DNA of 64,000 nucleotides. Origin: Limonium bicolor. Its lineage: Eukaryota > Streptophyta > Magnoliopsida > Caryophyllales > Plumbaginaceae. This document shows, in pieces, positions 58,561-64,000 of this stretch; the first letter of the stretch is position 1; every line of letters begins with the position of its first letter. The notes beneath the pieces are model-generated. The model was not told the DNA's origin, searched no databases, and worked only from the letters and a program-made list of their open reading frames with translations. Location: positions 274,349,258-274,413,257 of the forward strand of contig CM041779.1 in the NCBI GenBank assembly GCA_023374045.1, read 5' to 3'. The position numbers were made by a program, and so were the translations under genes.

Positions 58561-60352
58561 CTTCGGTGGTAGCTTCTTTAAGAGTACTGCAGACTCTTTC
58601 GGTTAATTTCACCGTGTCATTTTCCTGTAAAGATCGCCTGTTAGACAAAATATCTTTCATAAATTTTGCATAAATAGGCATTTGTGTTAAGGCATCAGAA
58701 AAAGGAATATTAATAGTTAATTTCTTAAAAATGTTAAGAAATTTTCCAAATTGGTCATCCAAATTCTTTTTCTTTAATCTATCAGGAAATAGAATTGGAA
58801 TATCATATGAAACCTGGGACGGGTTAATAGTGAGGGATGCAGGAGACTGCTTCTCCTTGGGAATTGTTACGTCTTCTTTGTCAGATTGAGGATTTCTTTG
58901 TTCATCAGATTTCTTCTCAGCTTCAGGGACATCGGATACCAGCTCTTTTCCGCTTCTCAGGGTTATTGATTTTGCATGCTCCCTCGGATTTGGATCAGTC
59001 TGGCTAGGGAGTGACCCTGTTGGTCTTTGAGCCAGTTGTTGGGAAATCTGACCTATCTGTCTCTCTAAATTTGTGGTTAAAGTAGCCTGATCAGCAACTT
59101 TAGCTTCTATCTCAGCAAATTTTGAATTGGTTGCCTGACCTTGTTTTAGAAGCTGATTCATCATGCTTTTCAGTTCGCCCATATCTCCTTGTGAGTTGGT
59201 TGGCTGCTCCTGTTGTCGGTTGTATTGAGGTTGTCGGTTTTGGTTGAATCCTTGGTTGCTTGTCTGTGGCTCATAATTCCTCCATGGTTGTTGATTGTTC
59301 CTCCAATTGTTTTGGTTGTATGAGTTTTGATAAGGATTCCCTGGTCTGTTGTTAATCAAACTTACCTCCTCAAGGGTCCTGTTGCAACCTGAACCATCGC
59401 AGTCTGGGGTTTCATGAGCTCCTCCACAGTTTTCGCAACAGGGAGTCAGATATGGGGAAGTGGCCACCGCCTTCACAACTTTTTGTTGTGGTTGATTTAG
59501 CGTTAGTTTCTACAACTTTTGTGAGTGCAGCTAGTTGAGCAGATACATGATCCTGCGGGGGAATACTGTACATTCCGGTTTCTTTCTTTACTTCACCTCT
59601 TCCCTTGTTTTTACACCATTGTCTGGTGCTGGCAGTCATGGTATCCAGTAGTTCAACTGCTTCTTCTCCGGTTAATTTCATAAAATTTCCTCCAGACAAG
59701 GAACTTAGCAACAATTTTAGAATCATTTAAACCTCTAAATAATGATAACACAAGTTCCTGGCTACTCATACCGTGATGTGGGCATAATATGTAATTCTTT
59801 GAATCTATCCCACAATCATAAAGAGACTCGCCTGGTTCTTGATAGAAGTTGGTGATCTCAGCAATTTTTTCTCTTGTCTTGGACGGGGGATAGTATTTTG
59901 CCAGAAATTTGTTTGCTAATTCGGCCCAGTGTGGATATGCTGGGTTGTAAACTTCTCAGCCACCTGGAGGCGCCATCTTTTAAAGAATAGGGGAACAATT
60001 GCAGACGGATGCGCTCGTTTAGATTTCCTGTTTTATTAAAAGTGTTACAGAAATCAAGAAATGCAGATATATGGTGTGGAGCATCATCTGAATCCAGCCC
60101 GCTGTATTGTCCCTGATGGTAGAGTGTGGTGATGAAACTCGTTTTGAATTGCCAGGCATCCAGTTCAGCCTGTGTAACTTGAGGAAGGACAATAGCAGAG
60201 GGCCTCCCTTCGACCGACGGTTGCTGGTACTCGCAGAGAGTTTGTCGATTTGTCATCTCTATTCTTTGTTGTCGTCTTTCTCTGTGGAGAAATCTCTCGA
60301 TCTCAGGTTCAAGACTGTTTTGAGGACTACCTGCAGATCGAGTTCGACACAT
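58480..60352 (-). pseudogene. Athila-2 gag, frame-broken
   Basis: Capsid/nucleocapsid protein. The likely start Met at 60352 begins MCRTRSAGSPQNSLEPEIER. The core has WQFKTSFITTLYHQGQYSGL and LFPYSLKDGASRWLRSLQP (59858-60409), then shifts. MKLTGEEAVELLDTMTA (59412-59726) leads to CENCGGAHETPDC (CX2CX3HX4C, near 59430-59470), a Gln/Asn-rich stretch, a QISQQLAQRPTGSLPSQTD block and ITLRSGKELV. The final NIPFSDALTQMPIYAKFMKD block precedes protease. At least three frame breaks; an upstream T-rich stretch could extend the frame to 60409 but looks noncoding. Confidence 0.88.
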
Positions 60353-61073
60353 ATATAGAAATAAAATGTAGTTTGAAAAATGGAGAAAACTAGAAGAAAA
60401 CAGAAGCAATAATTGAAAAGTAGAGATAAACTAAAGAAAATTAAATAACACAATTAGAAAGAAATATGGACAGGGAATTTCAAACAAATAAAAAGACGCA
60501 ATTAATAAAACAAAGATCTACTTTTTTTAGAGTAAATAAAACGAATATAAATAAACAAAATGAATAAAAATAATGCAATTTAACTAAACACTAAAATAAA
60601 ATAGAGAAAAAGGACAGAATTAAAAGACAGTGGAATTTAAATGACGTGGGAATTTAAATGACAGTAATTTAAAGAACTGAATATAAATGGCAGAAAATTA
60701 AATGAATGAAAATTAAATGACAGAAAATTAAATGACAGAAAATTAAATGTCAGTAATTAGTTTACTGGAAATTTAAATGTTAGGAGTTAGATTACTGAAA
60801 TTTAAATGTTAGATTGCTGAAATTTAAATGTTAGATTGCTGAAATTTAAATGTTAGGAGTTAGATTACTGAAATTTAAATGTTAGATTGCTGAAATTTAA
60901 ATGACAATGGAATCTTAAATAACTGAAAAAAATAAATGACTGTAATTAATACGATATTTAAATTGCTAGAAAGATTAAATAACAACAAAAATAATAGAAA
61001 TAAAAATTAAAGAGTAGCAAAAGCTAAACAAAAAACTCAATAAAATTAAAAACCATCAATTAACCGTGCCGGA
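60353..61073 (-). other. Athila-2 leader with AATTTAAATG repeats
   Basis: AT-rich and without a gene. From about 60640 to 60910, units such as GAAATTTAAATGTTAGATT(A/G)CT and GAAAATTAAATGACA repeat tandemly. Confidence 0.65.
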
Positions 61074-61091
61074 GGTCCCAACAACGACGCC
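61074..61091 (-). other. Primer-binding site of Athila-2, mutated
   Basis: The minus strand reads TGGCGTCGTTGTTGGGAC, the Athila tRNA-Asp-type site with several transitions compared with Athila-1. Confidence 0.75.
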
Positions 61092-61098
61092 AAAAACT

Positions 61099-62867
61099 TG
61101 TTGGAGAAATATGTGACTACTTCTACCACTTAGGCAGTGTACCTATCGTTTTGCGGGATAGTGGAATTGTGGGGTTGTCGAACTCTTGGGGACCTTGCTG
61201 TGGTTTAACTGATAGTGTAAATTAACTAAGAATTCTAATTAGACTATTGAATAGAAACTTATCACTTTTTTAGGGAAATTGTGGTTTAACACTTAACGTA
61301 AACAAAACAGTAAAAAGAACAATTAATCAAAACAGAATAATAATAGCGGTTTATAAAACTCTTTTGTTTTTAGGAAGCACCCTGGGTTGTTCTGCTCACC
61401 TATTTCATCCAATTATATTACAATAAACTTCCACCACTTTAGCAATAAACTCAGGAATTTTAATTAGTTCATTGACCGTCCTTGTACAATAAACCCTTAT
61501 TAACTTAAATAACAAGCTGCAATTCTTGCCCAAGTTTATTAAAATTAATCGCTTTATTAACAATTCCTGCTGGAGACAGATTAACCTATAGGCGAAACTC
61601 GCTTCTAGTCATTAACCAGTTTTGACTTCTTTTGTCTAGAACCTTGTCTTAGCATCGCATTTTAACAAGAGAACTACAAATATCACTTTAATTATTGGCC
61701 TGAATATTAAAGCGCATTAAGGACGAGAATCAAAATATTGCTTGAACAGATTATAGTAGAAAGTCTACGTAATATGATTTTATAAAATAGGCTTGCTTCC
61801 CAACCCGGGAGGCTAAGGTTATTACTCACGCATAATTACACAGACAAACGTCGTAAATAACATAGACATTAAAATAGAGTAGAGATAAGCAAAGAAAGAA
61901 CTCTCTGCACTCGCACGGACTTATTTAGTATGATGGAAATAAAGTGGCGATGTGGATGTATGGAGGAAAATGGAATTTTCGTGGAGGAGGTGTGATTTGG
62001 AGGTGAACGTGAGTGATTCGGAGAGTTGAGTTCGGTGTAAGAGCGTGGTCTTTTTTTGATGAAGTAGCAGTGGGTTTATATAGAAGAAATGAAGAGGAAG
62101 AAGACAGAACTGGAACACGCTAGTGGGTGAAGAAGATAAGGGAGGTGCCTGATATTGTTGATGGGGTAGATGGATGTGTCTGTAGGCGCCGCAAAGGAAG
62201 AAGCAAATGGGGAAGACAGCGCCGAAGGAAATCAATCGCGTCAATTTCTGGATCTGGGTTGCATTAGACGAGTGGCTGTTTGTGTCCTTGCATAAATGGG
62301 CGGACGTCTCTATCTCTTGTCCGGCCTTATTTCCACGGACAGGCTTGTCTCTTGTCCGGCCAATTTTCCACGGACGTCTCACACCTCTTTATTCTTGTCC
62401 GCCCTTTTCTCCGCGGACAGGATTATCTCATTGTGTTGCGTCCTGCCTTATTTGGGCGGACGTAACACGGATGTTCAATTAGCCGCGTCTGAACCAGTGT
62501 CCGGACCAACCAGGTTCGGACGCTTCGATTTTTAATCTTGTCCGTGCTTTTTTACCCGGACGTGCCACGGACGTCACTTTTGCTGTGTCCGAACCAGTGT
62601 CCGGACCAGTGTGGTTCGGACGCTGGTTAGTTTGCTTCCAAAATGTTCATTTCAGCTCCGATTTAAGATCCGTTTGCGCCTATGCATTCGTCTCTTCATC
62701 TACTTTGCTCCTAGCTTGGTTTTCCTCATGTTTAACCAATAAATTTGTGAGATGACCAAAAACATAAACTAGAGGAAAACATACGATAAATGAGTAATAT
62801 TATCCTGAAAGTAAGTAAGTACACGGTAGATTAAACCCTTATATGTCTATGTATTTCTCACTTATCA
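61099..62867 (-). repeat. Athila-2 5' LTR
   Basis: 1769 bp, starting TGTTGGAGAAATATG and ending CACTTATCA. TATATAAA at 62075-62082. The hairpin cluster at 62306-62630 lacks about 55 bp present in the 3' LTR cluster. Confidence 0.9.
62306..62630. repeat. Hairpin cluster in Athila-2 5' LTR
   Basis: Same arms as 53125-53502, including a GTCCGAACCA / TGGTTCGGAC stem with a GTGTCCGGAC loop near 62587-62621. Confidence 0.9.
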
Positions 62868-62872
62868 AACGT
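62868..62872. repeat. Target-site duplication AACGT, right copy (Athila-2)
   Basis: Matches 51915-51919. Confidence 0.88.
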
Positions 62873-63160
62873 GCGCTAAAGCTTTATTAACGTTTTAACT
62901 CATTATTTGGATCCGTTTTCTTCGGAAATTGTTCCCATATATTATTTAGGCATGAATAGCCTTAGGAATCCACATAATACTCTAACCGGGGTCTCGTACC
63001 TCCTATGGTTATATAACACTTATTTAGTGTTTTTCACTTATTAAGTGTTTCCTCATTTCTTTGGATTTATTTTCCTTACCAAAATGACTTAGGCACTATT
63101 AGGCCCTTAAATACCATATTAGAATAATTTAATCACCATATTTAAGTTTGGGGTATTTCA

Positions 63161-63165
63161 AAAGA
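63161..63165. repeat. Target-site duplication AAAGA, right copy (C2)
   Basis: Matches 47867-47871. Confidence 0.85.
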
Positions 63166-63353
63166 AAAGAAATAATTCTGAAGGAGAGGAAGGGGGAGCG
63201 AATTCTGGCGGTTATAACAAAGGGGAAACAGGAAATTCTTCGACAGGAAGAAAGGGCGGAAGGACTACCAAGGTCAGAAGGCGAAGGAGCAGGTCCCTCG
63301 TCTGACCGGCCCAGCTATCAATGCTCAGCCACTTAGATCTGCACCACCCAGGG

Positions 63354-63429
63354 GTAAGGATACCCACCTCTTACTTAACCAAATATTTACTAGTTGTACC
63401 CTTACTAAACCATGTTGTATAAACAATAG
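63354..63429 (+). other. Predicted intron in element B gag (equivalent to intron 2 of A)
   Basis: 76 bp, GTAAGGATAC ... AAACAATAG, AT-rich, phase 1, with the branch-point-like sequence TTACTAAAC about 30 nt before the acceptor. Follows PLRSAPPRG as in A. Confidence 0.85.
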
Positions 63430-63795
63430 GTACTAATCCACCCCAGCGCCATTACTACTGTATACGCTATGGGAACGATCACCCAGGCGTAGACTGCGCA
63501 GGCAAGAAGGTTGAATGCCGTTATTGCAAGAAAGAAGGTCACAGGGAGTACGAGTGCTTTTCCAACCCCGGAAGTTGGGTGTACAAGGGATCTAGAGATA
63601 CTTCAAGAACCCCAGCTATAGAGGCAAGCGGATCACGAGGAGGCCAGGCGTCTCAGAACAACATCTACACTAGAGGTCCGGCGGGACAGCCATCTGCAAC
63701 TGCACAGCAGAAAGGAAAGGAGATCGTACCAGGCAGAAACACCCTGTACTCAGTGGGAGCTTCAGGCGCTGAGACTAGCACTCAACACGACACCG

Positions 63796-63926
63796 GTAAG
63801 CCTAGAACTTAAACCAAAAGCATGAAGCATGAATGTGTGTTACAGTTATCAGTCGATGAGACTTGTATGTGTTTAGTGCGAATCAAATTTAGAGAGACCT
63901 AACTTAGGAAACCTCTCACCTAATAG
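63796..63926 (+). other. Predicted intron at the end of element B gag (equivalent to intron 3 of A)
   Basis: 131 bp, GTAAGCCTAG ... CACCTAATAG, phase 1. Joins HDTG to an exon encoding HFDICYP. Confidence 0.75.
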
Positions 63927-64000
63927 GACACTTTGACATCTGTTACCCCTTACATATGAGACCGAGATCACCTAAACCTTTGAGCGAAGGTCAGGAATAT
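63927..64000 (+). CDS. Start of an ALKBH-like exon in element B (cut by window edge)
   Basis: After the acceptor at 63926, the in-frame exon reads HFDICYPLHMRPRSP and remains open to the edge. In element A the equivalent exon begins RFNICYPIPSTP and leads into the dioxygenase. The F-[ND]-I-C-Y-P match at the same place and phase suggests that B carries the same cargo. The catalytic part would lie beyond the window, so this rests on a short match and its position. Confidence 0.55.

Larger units (their letters stand above)
51920..62867 (-). mobile_element. Athila-2: full-length Athila-like LTR retrotransposon
   Basis: LTRs 51920-53739 and 61099-62867, TSD AACGT, degenerate tRNA-Asp-type primer site and a G-rich purine tract. 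Gag, protease, reverse transcriptase, RNase H and integrase occur in the usual order on the minus strand, with several frame breaks. No envelope-like gene is visible between integrase and the 3' LTR. It inserted into solo LTR C2, so it is the youngest layer on this side. Confidence 0.92.
47872..63160 (-). mobile_element. C2: Tekay-type solo LTR, interrupted by Athila-2
   Basis: TGTAACACCCCTACCGC at 47872 to GGGGTATTTCA at 63160, minus orientation, in two pieces (47872-51919 and 62873-63160, 4.3 kb together). TSD AAAGA on both sides and absence of any internal sequence show a solo LTR left by recombination between two LTRs. It belongs to the C1 family and lies inside the gag of B. A run of about 14 G lies at 51627-51640. 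Confidence 0.88.
63161..63795 (+). pseudogene. Element B gag, 3' part with zinc knuckle, interrupted by an intron
   Basis: Nucleocapsid part of the gag started at 47163. After TSD AAAGA the frame reads KKRNNSEGEEGGANSGGYNK, then shifts by one base to KDYQGQKAKEQVPRLTG and INAQPLRSAPPRG. An intron at 63354-63429 follows. The next exon has YYCIRYGNDHPGVDC, a first knuckle with one Cys replaced by Tyr, and CRYCKKEGHREYEC (63516-63557, CX2CX4HX4C). It ends NTLYSVGASGAE...HDTG at a GTAAG splice donor rather than a stop. Block order equals gag of element A, which is on the other strand and far away. Confidence 0.85.
27243..64000 (+). mobile_element. Element B: Tekay-type LTR retrotransposon, plus strand, incomplete at right edge
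   Basis: The 5' LTR starts TGAAATACCCC at 27243 and ends GGGTGTTACA at 46938, interrupted by element A. It is followed by an initiator-Met primer site at 46944 and a Tekay-like gag at 47163. Gag is interrupted by solo LTR C2 and resumes at 63161 with a zinc knuckle and introns. Pol and the 3' LTR lie beyond the window. Confidence 0.85.

Overview
This window looks like nuclear DNA from a flowering plant with a large, repeat-rich genome. No single-copy host gene is visible. Almost everything is transposable elements inserted into one another: Ty3/gypsy LTR retrotransposons of the Tekay/Del chromovirus, Athila and Tat/Ogre lineages, lying in or next to a decayed CACTA (En/Spm) DNA transposon. 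Lineages are called from protein motifs (CCHC knuckles, DSG/DLG protease, FIDD/FMDD reverse transcriptase, DDE integrase, GPY and chromodomain), primer-binding sites and LTR termini. I name the elements C1, Tat-1, Athila-1, B, A, C2 and Athila-2.

Layout. 482-4992 is a minus-oriented Tekay-type LTR (C1) whose body lies off the left edge. 4993-8017 and 25986-27242 hold CACTA remnants. They are split by Tat-1 (8018-25980, TSD CTCCC), which is itself split by Athila-1 (14531-22504, minus strand, TSD CCTAG). From 27243 to beyond the right edge lies element B, a plus-strand Tekay-type element. Its 5' LTR is interrupted by complete element A (32288-46789, minus strand, TSD AATGA). Its gag is interrupted by solo LTR C2 (47872-63160, TSD AAAGA), which in turn contains Athila-2 (51920-62867, minus strand, TSD AACGT).

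The main discovery candidate is element A. Between gag and protease it carries an AlkB/ALKBH1-like Fe(II)/2-oxoglutarate dioxygenase domain (40244-40981) with all catalytic motifs present. Its gag is interrupted by three short GT-AG introns. Two of them occur at the same place and phase in the diverged element B. The exon after the last B intron begins with the same F-[ND]-I-C-Y-P motif that opens the ALKBH-coding exon of A, so B probably carries the cargo too, mostly beyond the window. I read this as a Tekay-like lineage with spliced gag exons and a captured nucleic-acid demethylase-type enzyme.

A second signal is a set of GC-rich hairpins built on TCCGG/CCGGA, found in the LTRs of C1, Tat-1, Athila-1, A, C2 and Athila-2. 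A (Tekay) and Athila-2 (Athila) share a near-identical module: a 10-bp stem starting GTCCGAAC and a 15-nt loop starting GTGTCCGGAC.

Tat-1 and Athila-1 have gag (plus protease in Athila-1) but no recognisable pol, so they are probably non-autonomous. A and Athila-2 have full but frame-broken gag-pol. Many breaks are 1-nt homopolymer contractions, which could be real mutations or uncorrected long-read errors.
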